Source: Allolobophora icterica
Lineage: Eukaryota > Annelida > Clitellata > Crassiclitellata > Lumbricidae
Direction of reading: 5' to 3'
Assembly: GCA_963556255.1 (NCBI GenBank)
Contig: OY744615.1
Location: 20,421,033-20,485,032 of the forward strand
Length of the DNA stretch: 64,000 nucleotides
In this document: positions 24,356-36,110 of the stretch, piece by piece
How positions within the stretch are numbered: the first letter of the stretch is position 1
How the letters are laid out: every line of letters begins with the position of its first letter
Notes under the pieces: model-generated
Databases searched by the model: none
The model's input: the letters and a program-made list of their open reading frames with translations, nothing else
Told to the model about the DNA's origin: nothing
Translations under genes and position numbers: made by a program

Positions 24356-25960
24356 TCAGACGACTACTGTGGATGGTGTTGCATTGGAACCGTGAGAGAG
24401 GTAAGCGGAAGAGGAGGAATCAGGAGAGGATTTGTGGCAAAGGAGTGTTTCTAGTTTTGAGTGAAAGACCTGCGCAGAGATTGTAAGATCAAGAGGAACA
24501 GTTTTTGGTGGGTTCTTAGGATGGAACAGGTAATCGTCGTAATCCTGGTGGGAGTTTATTCCAGAGAGGTGGAGCAGCTAGAGTCGAGCAGTGATTCCAA
24601 ATTTTAGGGATGAGGTGACGAAAGAGCACTTAAATGTTAGGGCGGAAGAGGAGCTGGTTGAGCGGTATGATTGGATCGTAAATAACTGATGAAAATAGAA
24701 AGGCTGGAATAACTGGAATGTTTATTGAGTCGGTGAAGCAGTTCGGAGAGAAGGCGATGGTCAACTGAGGTCCGAACAGAGGCTCGTGGAACTCCTCAAG
24801 TGAGAGGGAATGATTGTGATGAGGCTACCGATGTTTTAATAGAGAAAAACTGGGTAAGGGTAGGACTGAAACCAGAGGAAGCAGTGTCAGTCAAATCGAG
24901 CCAGGTTGAAAGAGTTTGGAGTAAGATGTCGTGATCAGTAGTATCGAAGGCTGCTGAACTATAAAGGAGACAGAGGCAAGAAATTTGATGATGAGAGATT
25001 ACAGAACAAGCTTTTTGCAGAGGGAAGTGAGTAATATCTCAGCCACTAATCCGAGACGATACGTAGGCTAACTATCCAATTAATTTAGAGATGAAAGACA
25101 GGTTAGAAATAGGTCGGTAGTTAGCAAGGATTTCTTTATCAAGCGATGACGGTCACTTGAGACGAGGAGTCACTACAGAATATTAGAACAGGATGAAAAA
25201 ATTACCAGTAGACAAGGTTATTTTTTTTTAGTAATGACTGGAACCAGAACAGATGCGCCGTCCTTCAATAAGGACGAGGATCAAGTTCGCGCTGTTTGTT
25301 TGGAAGATACCTTGACAGGTGGAATATTTCAGTCTCTGATGTGGCCGGAAGATAGGTAATTACTATCGAGGTGAAGAGGATGGGCAGTCGTGAGTGGGCG
25401 GGAGAATCAACAGGTGGATATTTTGTGGCTTTGGATATGAGCGATTGAAAAGATAGACGGTGGAGTAGTAATAATGCCCGAAAGAAAGAACAGAACTACT
25501 CAGCTATTAAAGGAAATGGAAAAGAATTTGAAATTGGGCTGGAACAGTTTCGATGACAGAGTTAGTTCATGATTTTTAAATGAAGAAGATCGGGAGTGAA
25601 CTAGTGAGGAGTAAGATCTGTTAAGCCGTAGTTAGAATTTATTTATGGCAGATTGAAGAGCAGAGAGAAGTTGAGGATCACGGATGCATGTGTAAGCCTG
25701 CTACTGATATCGACGGAGAATGAAGACACAAATTGTACCATAGATTGATAGTAGGATTTGGGAACAGTGGGAGCGACAAGACGAGAAGACGATTCCAGCG
25801 CAGGGATGAGAAATTCTTAAAGAGCAGAAATGGTCGATTTCAGAAAGTGGTCTGGCGTGAAGGACAATTGACACCGATGTACTGAAACTGGTGCTTTTTT
25901 CAGCTAAAGAAACCAAAGTGTGAAGACGTATTATGTGCCATTCTACTAAGTCTTAAAGCA
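24356..25960 (-). pseudogene. decayed CR1/L2-like LINE reverse transcriptase
   Basis: The minus strand holds, in shifting frames, the order of a CR1/L2-type second open frame. A linker lies around 25916-25600. An NYRPISNLS-like segment lies near 25130-25098. AAFDTTDHDILLQTLSTWLD is at about 24965-24900, and AAPPLWNKLPPGLRRLP is at about 24583-24540, near the C-terminus. Stops and frameshifts are scattered throughout. The region between the AAFDTTDHD block and the C-terminus is shortened, and the catalytic YADD block was not found. The copy is old and inactive. Confidence 0.8.
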
Positions 25961-26605
25961 GACCGTTGAAGCCTTATCCAGGACCAGAAAGAGCTCGAAT
26001 ATTCCCAACAATAAGCTATTGACCAATTCAGTTCATTTGCGGTCTGACATTTGAGCTTATCAGAGACATCTCTTTCTGCACCAACTAGAATGTAAACCCT
26101 CCCTATGTTTTATATTATGTGTTCCCGATCTCGTTTGATTATTATTTCAGATTCACGCTGCAGATACCTTTACAGTTTTTCTACTTTTGCCTTCTCTTGA
26201 GTATATATTCGTTCTTCTTGCGAAGCTTTCACTGCTATATTCTTTAGTATTTGATTAATTTTTCTTACATTTTGTCTCTTAAGCTCGTCTTGGCATTTGC
26301 AGTCTCCGTGTTTTCATGCAACGCTGGCCACAGGATTTGTCAGTTTTTAACTGCTGACGATAATGGTCTCTTCTTGCCTTCCAGCCTTGTCATTCTTATT
26401 GCCCATGTTTGTAATTCGTATTACCTTTGTTTGTCATTCTTATTACCTTTGTTTGCCATTCTGATTACCTTTGTTTGTCATTCTTAATACCTCTGTAATA
26501 AGAATGACAAAAATGCGCCCCGACATTTGCGCCACATAATTTGTGTATTGTGTACCATTGTTTGTTCCAAGTGCTTGCATGTTGCATGAAGAATTGTATT
26601 TGATT
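25961..26605. repeat. intergenic DNA with a 22-23-bp tandem repeat and hairpin
   Basis: ATTACCTTTGTTTGTCATTC repeats about four times at 26395-26490. The last unit ends in an inverted repeat, GTCATTCTTA and TAAGAATGAC, at 26477-26508. The rest of the interval shows nothing recognisable. Confidence 0.7.
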
Positions 26606-27519
26606 AAGGGGTCAGACAGGGATGTATACTATCACCATACCTATTCATTCTATATGCAGAAAGGATAATGAGGGAAGCAGGTTTTGATGATGAGGCGGAG
26701 GGTGTGAGGATAGCTGGAAGGATAGTGAACAATTTAAGGTATGCGGACGACACAACACTGCTGGCGGAAAAAAAGGAGAAACTGAAGGATAACATCAGAA
26801 GGCTAAAACGTGCAAGCGAGAAAGCAGGAATGTACTTTAATATAAAAAAGACGAAGATAATGACCACTGAGAAATGGAGTTACTTTGAGGTAGATGGAGA
26901 GGAGATAGAGGTGGTATCAAGCTTCTGTTTCTTGGGGGCCATGATGGAGAGTGAAGGTGGATGCGAACGAGAAATACGACGAAGAATTACATTGGGGAAG
27001 ACGGCAACGCAGGGACTGGAAAAGATATGGAAGGACAAATCAGTGAGTTTGGGAACGAAGACAAGAATTGTTAAAGCAATGATCTTACCAGTGGTGCTTT
27101 ACGGATGCGAAACATGGACAAAAACCAAGGCATTGGAGAAGAAAATTGAGGCATGTGAAATGTGGATCTGGAGGAAAATGTTGAGGGTTTCTTGGACTGA
27201 GAAGAGAACTAACGAGGATATCCTGGAAGAAATAGGACACTGGAGAGGGAGTTTGACGTTGGGGCAGAGAGCGTCCAGGCAGAAGATGTCATACTTTGGA
27301 CACGTGATGCGTGCAGATGGGCTGGAAAAGGAGATGATGTTGGCTTGTGGGGAGGGCAGAAGGAGGAGAGGACGACCAAGGAGGAGATGGATGGACGAGA
27401 TACAGGAGGCATTGAAGATGAACATCTCGGAGCTGAGAGAGGCAACGAGAAATCGGAGCACATGGAGAAGGTTGACCATGACAGTCGCTAGGATTCAACG
27501 AATCGACAGCACAAGGTGA
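26606..27519 (+). pseudogene. 5'-truncated RTE-like LINE, reverse transcriptase C-terminal half
   Basis: The frame is open from GVRQGCILSPYLF (about 26608) through the ATG at 26668 to the stop at 27517-27519. It contains the catalytic block LRYADDTTLLAE and the conserved LNIKKTKIM-like segment (FNIKKTKIM). VLYGCETWT and YFGHVMR follow, then the arginine-rich RRRRGRPRRRWMDEI before the end. These mark the C-terminal half of an RTE-type endonuclease/reverse-transcriptase protein. The endonuclease and the first reverse-transcriptase blocks are missing because the copy starts inside block GVRQGC, typical of 5' truncation during target-primed insertion. No stop or frameshift lies in the 283 codons, so the copy is fairly young. 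The ATG is internal to the original protein. Confidence 0.92.
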
Positions 27520-28315
27520 CAAGGTGAACACGTATCAAAGACATTTGAGAAGAATACGTAAGACTAAGTGCAGTTTAAAATTGAAATAATTTTAAGAATT
27601 AAAGATATTTGTTACACTAGAATTAGAATAAATATGTACAATTAACTCGCCGATCGCAGGTTGTAACAACAACTTATGGCGCTGTTCAACTCATAGAATA
27701 TCTTTGTGTGTGGTTATCACTCGGGGACAGAATGGCGTGGCTTCCGAATTAGAGGAATATAATGCGATCCGCATTAGACGGAACTGGCCGAATTTCATTT
27801 GAAGATTGTTTTTGAAAGACAATACAACCAAACAGAAGCCCTTATGTGCATGTACCAATGGTGGAATCAGAGACCCACAAGACTACAATCGTATAATAAC
27901 GTTGGCTTCCGTCAGCCTTTAGTCGCCAGATCAGGCTTACCGGAAGCTCGCACAATTATTAAAACCGTGTAGCGTATACGATCGGCAATCTGTAGTAGAA
28001 ATGCAACGCTTGTCGTATGTAGTCCAACTTACGCATGAAGCGTTGCATACATTGGTCGCTGGAGAAAAGTAGCAGAGTTGAAGACTGACCGACTGATCAG
28101 AAGGAGAGGAAACCAGGGAATATGACGCTGCAGCGATTTTGACAGAGGACAAAGGAGTGGAAAAGAGTGGCACCAGAATAAGAGGACAGTTCTTTTGATC
28201 TGCTTCAAAGATGGAACTAACATGCCAGAGTGCATGCTTCCTTCGTCGATAAAGATCCAGAACGAGGCACAAACTGAAGGGTCGAAGACCATTGCAGGTC
28301 ATCCGAGTGTATACG
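27520..28315. other. unassigned
   Basis: No gene supported. A 222-codon minus frame begins inside the neighbouring MITEs and is not credible as a gene. Confidence 0.4.
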
Positions 28316-28323
28316 GTGACGAC

Positions 28324-28837
28324 CAGAGGCGTGTTTACAGAAAATGGGGCCCTTGGCGCAAACATTTTTGGGGGCCCTTCTGAACGTGTAGACTGAGCAG
28401 CGGCGGCGATCTTGTTTGACAGGGGGGGGGCGCGGGACACTGTTGAACTGATCTGGTCAAAAAGAGGTGAAAAACGTTTTCGCATGCGCGAAAACATTTC
28501 TTGACTTTTTTGGTGTTTCTTAAAAATGTGGGGTAGCAACTGTATGCTGGATCCCCCAAAGGTGGGGATCTTATTCCCCTTGACCTCCCCGCGATCGCCG
28601 CCCATGAGACTTAGAGTCTGAAACTTTGGTGGTGTCTAGCCAATCATGTGCAAAAACACACGAACTTGAAGCCGTTTTTGTGAGTGTTATTGACCCTGTA
28701 ATTATGATTACTTGTACGAATCTGAAGCTATTTGGTTTATTTTATAATTGGAAAAAAATTTCATTCGTTTGGGGGCCCTCCGAGATTTGGGGGCCCTAGG
28801 CGCGCGTCTAGTACCCCTACGTGTAAACGCACCTCTG
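28324..28837. mobile_element. hAT-type element, 514 bp, 8-bp target duplication
   Basis: Flanked by GTGACGAC at 28316-28323 and 28838-28845. The ends are CAGAGGCGTGTTTACA and, inverted, CAGAGGTGCGTTTACA. The inside includes GGGGGCCCT segments near both ends and a second MITE at 28398-28606. Without that insertion the element is about 300 bp and non-coding. Confidence 0.9.
28398..28606 (-). mobile_element. GGCGGCGATC MITE nested in the 514-bp element
   Basis: The ends are CAGCGGCGGCGATCTTG and, inverted, CATGGGCGGCGATCG. Flanks are AGACTGAG (28390-28397) and AGACTTAG (28607-28614), one mismatch in eight. It contains one copy of the internal GAACTGATCTGGTCAAAAA unit, which is repeated in the copy at 43936. 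Confidence 0.88.
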
Positions 28838-28984
28838 GTGACGACAGCGATTGAGAAATAGAGGCATGGCCCAACATCGCGTATTTGCTACTGTTGGTCC
28901 TTCCTTATGAAACGCCACCCCCCCGTCTTCAATCAGATCTATGATGTTAACTGGGGTAGAGACGCCTTACTTGTCCGCTCATCA

Positions 28985-29115
28985 AAAACCTTTCTGGTGA
29001 GGTAAAGGCAAGGTTATGTACGTCAAAGTACGTAAGATAATATAGTGGAATATAAGATAAAGTAAGGCTTAGAAGGGAAGGCAAGGTAAGTTATTGCGAG
29101 ATAAAGTAAAGCCAG
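28985..29115. repeat. degenerate GGTAAG-rich repeat
   Basis: Irregular AGGTAA and GATAAAGTAAGG motifs, akin to 23836-23962. Confidence 0.45.
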
Positions 29116-29256
29116 GTCATTGTCCATCATGCGATTCTGTCAATGTTCATGATTTGCTTTGGTCCTGTAGTGAATGAGAGCACATCCATACCATATCCTA
29201 CTTTAAAATTCTATGGGAAGTCTAGAATGGACTTTTGCATACTGATGGGTATAGTA

Positions 29257-29464
29257 CAGGGCTGTAGTCGAGGGTATACGCGGGTATACAGCGTATACTC
29301 ACCTCTAGAGACCGTATACTCACCTCACAAAATATTTTATTTATTTATATTAAAATACTGTAGCGTATACTCACAAAATACTGTAGCGTATACTCACCTC
29401 TAATTTGTTTCGGAAAACTAACCGGTAGCGTATACTCACCTCTAATTTTACCACTACAGCCCTG
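29257..29464. mobile_element. hAT-type MITE, 208 bp, 8-bp target duplication
   Basis: Flanked by GTATAGTA at 29249-29256 and 29465-29472. The ends are a perfect 12-bp inverted repeat, CAGGGCTGTAGT. Inside, GCGTATACTCACCTCTA or shortened versions recur about five times as subterminal direct repeats. No coding capacity. Confidence 0.92.
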
Positions 29465-29544
29465 GTATAGTACACAGAGACCATATAGGTATCCCGCTGA
29501 TAATACGTTACAGGCTGTGACAACATAATGTAGATATACATGCT

Positions 29545-29770
29545 ACCTGTAGTAGTTAGCGTGCTGGACTGCCAATCGAGAGGTCCGATGCCCAATTCTC
29601 TTCTAGGGCAGGCATTTGTTTTTTTGCTTTGAGACTTCAACCCCACTTGCACTCCTTCGACAATTCAACTATACCCTGACACTATCGTACACTATAAGTG
29701 GGAAGATTAGCTAGCTGTATGTAAAATGAAGTTCATAACACCTCATACCTGTAGCCCAGTCTCTAGGCTA
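29545..29770 (+). mobile_element. SINE family 1, diverged copy
   Basis: GTAGTTAGCGTGCTGGACTG and CCAATCGAGAGGTC match the tRNA-like head at 40117-40150. The body (TGAGACTTCAACC, CACTTGCAC, TGACACTATCGTACACTAT, GTGGGAAGATTAG) and the tail AATGAAGTTCATAACACC follow in the same order. Box B is degraded. Confidence 0.7.
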
Positions 29771-31740
29771 TATATTACGGCTGTTCTTCATCCTCGGATA
29801 CATGAAACTCATATCCTTGCATGAAGATCGTAGAACTTGTTTAACAATAAACAAAACTGTTTAATTTCGATTTATACTAAATTACTCAACGTCTGCTATT
29901 TATATGCACTCTATGTTTTGACAGACATTCAACTTTAAATAAATACCGTCGCAAAGCCTAAACATAAGATACATAGAGTAACTGATATGTACTAGAAAAA
30001 TAGATGCTTTTACACATATCGACTATACTTCACACCTCTTTTTCGCAGCAACGATTACTTTCCTTGAACTGGTCTTGTTTTTCTACCAATCGATTCCATT
30101 CCCTTACACCAAAACCATCACACACCAACATTCGATCATTCAGTCTGTTATTTTATTCAGGGATATTTTTACCTGCTTGCGTCGAAACATTGATGCGCCG
30201 ACTTGTAGCAACCTTTTATTCAGACCGTTTATAGAAATGTTCTGAACGAATGAGCATTATATAAAGGAATCCGTCGATAAGTTTCTATTTTGAAGCGCTC
30301 CCAGGTGACATGGCTAGCGGCGTTTCGTAATGGAATCCATTTGTCGCAAACTCCGCCACTGCTCGTACTCTGGCAGTGCCAGTCCCAACCCTGGAGAAAG
30401 GAGGAGGGCGACGCTGATCATCTTTATTATGATGCGGTGTCGTTAAACAGCAACTACAAACCATTCGTTGTCTATGCTAAGAGCAAAAGTAGTCCGGCAT
30501 CTTTAACCTAATGTTTGCTTTAGTGCTTTTGCATTACCCTACGTAATACAGACGGTATACATCGACTGGGCAGCAGGTGTGGGTGCCCATGTGTACGTGT
30601 AATTGGATCTGACTTAAAGCTGACTACATATGTGGATTTACTTCAGACATTCTATATAAAAATCAAAATTACTTATTGATTGAAATATAAAATCACCAAT
30701 TAAAGCATACTAATTAAACTAAAATAAGAAATTAATTATATAAAGGGTATTCGCGATTATTATCTGCACTTTGAGTGGGCGTTCATCGTCCCTATGTGGT
30801 CCGATGTTTCCACAGTTTAGTAGGCAACTCATGCATCAGCAACTAAGACGCCTGTCAATCGACGTCAATATAAAATGCATAAAACGATATTAGTGTTTCT
30901 GTTATTCATCCTTAGAGAATGAGACATTACTGGGAAATATGTCGACATTACCTTGCATCACCAATCGTCGTCGATCGATGAAGGGCTGACACCAAAGCCT
31001 TCCTATTCCGGGAAGCGGTAGCAGTTACTCGGCGTGAATTGGCTCCAAGCGCTCATAGATCATTCACTGGTTACGTCCAAGCTCTACCCAGAAATGGAAA
31101 CTTTTGTCTCTTCTTTTCTCTGCCCGCTTGACCCTACGTGCGTACAAGGAGTCGCTTATTTTGTGTTTTAATATTTAAGTGCTAAAAGTAAACCGCGTTG
31201 GTGTGAATATAATAAATCCTGTTCGTCCAGTTTTATACAACACATCCGATCATTAGATAGATATCTATTTCTATGCAGTCGACATATCACGAAACGGCAA
31301 AATTTTCCCACGTCTCCTCAATCATCTTCTCGTTAGCGCTGACGCTGTAACGCACTAATGACGGTGTTGCCGCTAATTGGCTTTGATGATTATTTCCAAA
31401 TAACCGGAAACGTAACGGCCAGCTCTCGAGGGACCAAACCGCGCTGCGGCGAATTTCCCTCTGCAGATCTTCGCTCGATGAGACGAAGGTGGGTTTAATC
31501 CTGGAGACGGCGTTCACCGCGAGATCTCGTGCAGGCGCGGCTGTTGCGAGATGTCGCGCGATGACTGTTAGGCGTCGTCAGAGCCGATACGCACGCAGTG
31601 GCTTAAGAGGGAAATGAGCGAAGGTATACACGCGTTGAGCATCGATGGCGACAGCCAAAGCTGCGACGCTTGAAAATCAATACACATTACACCGTCTCCT
31701 CCTCAATTCATACACCTCATCGCTTTCAGCGATTGGCGCG
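29771..31740. other. unassigned intergenic DNA
   Basis: Nearly 2 kb with no supported feature. 31300-31740 is more GC-rich than its surroundings but no exon was recognised. Confidence 0.35.
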
Positions 31741-31862
31741 CGCCGCGTTCGGGCGGTTTCTATGCGCGCCTTTGGGCTGTTTCTGTGCTCGACGTTTCGG
31801 CGGTTTACGAGTGCGACGTTCGGGCAATTTTCTTGGCGGCTCTTGAGCGTTTTCTGTGGTGC
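31741..31862. repeat. degenerate 23-bp GC-rich minisatellite, about 5 units
   Basis: Units such as CGCGTTCGGGCGGTTTCTATG, CGCCTTTGGGCTGTTTCTGTG and CGACGTTCGGGCAATTTTCT repeat about every 23 bp. The 95-codon frame through it has no other support. Confidence 0.6.
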
Positions 31863-32602
31863 CTTCGCGACATATTTGTCTACAATCAAAACGCGGCGAA
31901 TAACGCGAGAGGGAGATGAGCAGTATATGTGAGAAAACGCGGAGGATGGGAGGAGGATGGACGAAGAGGAAATGGCTGAGAGTGCTTAATGGCATGAGGA
32001 ATGATGGCAACTTAGATGGACATTAGCAAAATAAATGACAGGAATTCTTATCGTCAAGCCATAATCGCCCACCGAAAGACGCTAGCACGGACAGACACAG
32101 GGATGAAGAGACTGGCAGGCGACAGATAGAAGCGTATGAGCAATGCGACACACAGACAGACATCCGGACTGATGCAGAGAGACAGTCATCATTAGGCTAA
32201 TTTGATGCGAGTCGCTGACACAGTAAATCTCCATGTTAGCAGCAACAATGTCCTTGTAATTGCTTACTTTTCCTTCTCGCTATTTCTCCTTCTTCTTCTC
32301 GTTCTCGTTCTCTTTTCTTCTAATATCCGTTTTCCATATTTTATACATTGAATACCACACACTGAGAGCGCACGCAAACACAGTCTAGCGCTACACCGAT
32401 GAAAAGCCAGCTTTTATAGCAAGTGCAACTTATACCTGGCTTCCTGATGTTTCTATGTAACACATGCAAATAATAACTACCTCCATTTCACTTGTATGAC
32501 AAAGAATTCGTTTCGGGTTCGGACATAGCCTACGTGTAAATCTGCCTTTCTTTTAAAGACTGATTGGTGGAAAGTGAAGAAAATATCATCTATAGCCCCA
32601 CG
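31863..32602. other. unassigned
   Basis: Nothing recognised. A CTTCTTCTCGTTCTC pyrimidine tract lies at 32270-32320. Confidence 0.4.
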
Positions 32603-33200
32603 TATTGTATTGTATTGTATTGTATTTATGCATTTTTAAAGCGCCTCTCGCAGTACAACCTAATCAGAGGCGCTCCCAGTGCGCAGAGCTCCGTGAGAAA
32701 AGAAAGTCTTAAGACATCGAGAAGTAGCAGAAATTCCCCCAGTTAGAATTTGAGAACGAGTCATAGGAGGAAGATCATTCCAAAGGGACGGGCCAGCAGA
32801 TGTGTAGGCGCGGTGTTGAGCCATAGAAGTCCGGGTCCGAGGGACCAAGAGGTCATGTCGGTCTAAAGAACGACGAAGCCAATTGTAATGTGTCACAGAG
32901 GTCAAGTCTAGACGACTTTGACAATGCCCATAGCGCACCTGTTTTCGGCAGGTTCGTCTTAACAAGAAAGACAAAGTGACCTTGCATATGAAATTGCGAC
33001 TGATGGGATATCTTGTTCAACGTAGCGACCTGTTGGTGCAGTATACACTGTCGTGTCTAGGTTGATAGACGATGAAAGGCGTGGATAAGTACGATTAATG
33101 ACAGGTATACGTAAGGTCAGAAGAGTTTGCGTGCGTGTATGGGCAGATCCAGGAATTGATGCTATCATACTAGGACGAATAGGTTTTCGAACGAGTCTGT
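32603..33200 (-). mobile_element. 5'-truncated LINE, C-terminal coding end and tail (GSASD type)
   Basis: The minus strand reads LRRSLDRHDLLVPRTRTSMA, then HRAYTSAGPSLWNDLPPMTR and a terminal TGSASD, then stop. This is the C-terminal signature of CR1/L2-type LINE proteins (VPRTRTxxxxxRAFxxAGPSLWNxLPP). The tail includes TCAGAGGCGCT and ends at 32603-32626 in repeated GTATT units. The same C-terminus occurs at 51900-52110 and 57575-57720. Confidence 0.85.
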
Positions 33201-33228
33201 CGGATTCGGTGGATCGGCGTACGTTCTT

Positions 33229-33500
33229 ATCAGTCTTCTAAAACAGTCACTGATTTGTATTTAGTTTCGTTAAACATAAGCACAATGTGAGGCTTTGGAA
33301 GTACCGGGGTATGCATGTTTTGACATAACCTTTCAGACTTTAAAATTTACTGCTGTTTCGTTTTCAGACTCCTAAAATCAGTCACTGACTGGTATTTAGT
33401 TTCGTTAAAAATTAACGAGCACAATGTGAGTGAGGCTTTGGAAGTTTGGGTGCTTTGACAAAACCTTTCAGACTTTAAAATTGACTGCTGTTTCGTTTTC
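33229..33500. repeat. tandem duplication of about 135 bp
   Basis: AGTCACTGATTTGTATTTAG through GCTGTTTCGTTTTCAGAC is repeated once, beginning near 33245 and again near 33380. The copies differ by small indels (GAGGCTTTGGAAGT, TTTCAGACTTTAAAATT shared). Confidence 0.85.
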
Positions 33501-34620
33501 TGAATAATCTGATAGTATCTGTATTTGTTGCGCATTTGGCTGATTTTTTACGTTTTTTGGTGTGTCGAGTGCATGGATTTGGTCAAGAATTCGGTAGAAA
33601 CATAGGACTCGGGCATTCTTATAATACATAAAATCAACCGAGAATGCAGTCTTTAGGAAATATCGCAATGTCATTGTATTGTGTTTTTGATTCATTTATG
33701 TGGTACAAATAAACCAAATTAGCATCGGATAATCTGCCGAGAATTTTAGTGAAGAAGTTATGATTAATCTAAGAAATGGGTTCGTATGCAGCGGTGAGAC
33801 TCAGAATTTCGAACCTCGCAGATTATTGAAATGGAACGTCTTTTGCCTGTTCATGCTCCAACCAGGCCTCATCCTCTTCAGATTCTGCCTGGGCCCCAGC
33901 AAGCAATTGTGGGTCATGCAAGCCCATAGTTACATTACTGCTCGTATGATAAGAGTGATTCTTACGATAAGACATGGCTATAAACAAGATAAAGATAAGC
34001 TGTCAGGTGAAGTAATGTTTTGGTTTCATCTCTTAATTTGTATTTCATGAAGTAGTTTCTGAGTGAAAATGTGGCTCCAATTTTGAATAAGCCATCAAAA
34101 CCAATGCCTTTTGTTGTTATTGAAACTGGCTACGATCGTTGGAGAACGTTATCCAGGCATACCTCCGCTTTTCCCAACTTAATGAGCTAGACTACAGTTT
34201 ATAACGCAAGCTGTTCATCAATATAATCGCCTACTTTGTTAATAGAAGTTAATCGATGGGCCGTTATTAAAGAGACGTGTGCCTTAAATATAGAAGTTCA
34301 TGTTTAGGATTGGAGAGACCGAGTTCGATAGTAATTTGCTGAACATGCAAATCCAATTAGTAAGATTTTGCCCTGGATGTACTTTGGCAAGAGGTCATCC
34401 ACTTAGGACGTCTACAAAAGGGAGGGAGGTTGACCAGAAGGCGAAAAGTGGACAAGGTTAGGAAGGCTATTACCAATGTGGATGTGAGCATCTAAATTTG
34501 TTACAGTTATTTCAGTAAGGCCTACAGCATAACATGTGTTTTAAAACTAACTTCAGGCAGCTCCCATTGCATTGGATCTTACTGCAATCACTCTGCTGGA
34601 CGCTACATCATCAACGTACT
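33501..34620. other. unassigned intergenic DNA
   Basis: No gene or repeat recognised. Confidence 0.4.
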
Positions 34621-34621
34621 T

Positions 34622-34682
34622 CTTTAAGTTATTGTTGTTGTTGTTGCTGTTGTTGTTGTTATCATTGCCATTATTATTATAC

Positions 34683-34768
<86 letters not shown>

Positions 34769-34783
34769 CAGTAACTTCTATCG
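34622..34783. repeat. (TTG)n and (AAT)n microsatellite at a LINE tail
   Basis: A TTGTTG tract at 34629-34660 is followed by (AAT)n of about 85 bp at 34686-34769. The latter joins the 3' end of the minus-strand LINE at 34784 and therefore corresponds to its tail. Confidence 0.9.
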
Positions 34784-34930
34784 CGCTGATTTCTAACGCA
34801 CCTCTGATTAGCGAACACTGTGAGAGGCGCTTTTTTATAATCAGATCAGATACAATACAATACAATACAATACATGGCATCAGCCGATGGCGCACCTTAC
34901 AAAATCAACAAGACAGACATTATCCATGCC
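34784..34930 (-). mobile_element. LINE 3' end, minus strand (family of 9480 and 47227)
   Basis: On the minus strand GCGCCATCGGCTGATGCC, GCGCCTCTCACAGTGTTCG and GCGCGATAGAAGTTACTGA match the other two copies, ending in (ATT)n. A TGTAT run at 34850-34876 lies inside. Confidence 0.7.
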
Positions 34931-35555
34931 TGATACTCTGTTGGAGTGTGAACGCCTGCAGAAGGATGGGAGGGGCAATGCCAGATGCGTTCAAGAGGAG
35001 GGATTCCGAAGTAGGTCATATTTTGCGGACGTCCTTTATGGAAGACCCTGAAGCGTAATCACGTCATCTAACGCTCAATATTTGTGTGCCAATCCTCTCC
35101 TCTCCCTTCTCCCTTCTCCTACTCGTCTTCCTTTCCCTCAGCTGCCAATCATCGCCAATATATCTTCATCATCGTCTCCTTCTCAACGTCTTCATTCTGC
35201 TTTTAGGAGCCTTCTTCTTCGTTCTTATCATCCGCTTGCCTCGTTCTCCTTCCAAATCCACTTTCTCCTCTTCCTCTTTGTCCTCTTCCTCTAATTCCTC
35301 CTACTTCAGCTGCCTCTTCCACCTCCGTCTGTAACTTTATCCTTCTCTTTATTCTTCTTCTGCTTCTTCCTGTACTCCGTTTTTCGTCCTTGTCCTCTTT
35401 CCCTGTGTCCCTCTGTTTCGTTTGTCCTCATCCTTCTCCTCTCAGATGACGACGAAGGCCTTCTTCCATTTGCCACCAATCGGCGAACGAAAGTAAATAG
35501 TCAAATCAAATTTAGTCTGAACGGAAACCACAAATACGTTCATCGAGCTATGGCA
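34931..35555. other. unassigned, pyrimidine-rich
   Basis: 35090-35430 is CTTC/TCC-rich without a regular period. No gene recognised. Confidence 0.4.
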
Positions 35556-35561
35556 GTCGAC

Positions 35562-35766
35562 ACACAGATCACACACATATGCACACACACAGACAGACAG
35601 ACACAAACGCACACACACACGCACACACCTACATACACAATACATACCCACACGCACACACAAACACGCACAAACACACGCGCACACAAAAGCACCTATA
35701 GCACACCTACACACACGCACACACGCACGCACACACGCAGGCACCTACACACACTCACGCAGGCAC

Positions 35767-35822
<56 letters not shown>

Positions 35823-35985
35823 ACACTCAGAAGCACCTACACACCTACACACACAAACACACACCTACACACACAAACACAAACACACGCACAGAAGCAC
35901 CTACACACCTACACACACATAGAGTACCCACACAAACCTACACACACACGCACTCACGCACGCACATACACACAAACAACGAAGG
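35562..35985. repeat. CA-rich minisatellite
   Basis: ACACAC runs alternate with CACCTACACACACGCA-like units. A pure (CA)n of about 45 bp lies at 35771-35815. Confidence 0.92.
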
Positions 35986-36045
35986 AAGTAGTTTATTATG
36001 ATAGCATTGCACGAATAAACCAATTTGAAATCTAGTAACATCAGA

Positions 36046-36110
36046 GGCAAGGTCAATGGCAAGTTCAGGGCCAAGGTCAATGGCAAGTTCAGGGCCAAGG
36101 TCATTGGCAT
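36046..36110. repeat. 24-bp tandem repeat, about 2.7 units
   Basis: CCAAGGTCAATGGCAAGTTC recurs every 24 bp, the third unit being partial. Confidence 0.85.

Noticed and set aside
27937..28605. 222-codon minus-strand frame
   Set aside because: Begins inside two nested MITEs and shows no domain.
31645..31932. 95-codon GC-rich frame
   Set aside because: Driven by a degenerate 23-bp repeat; the opposite strand is equally open.
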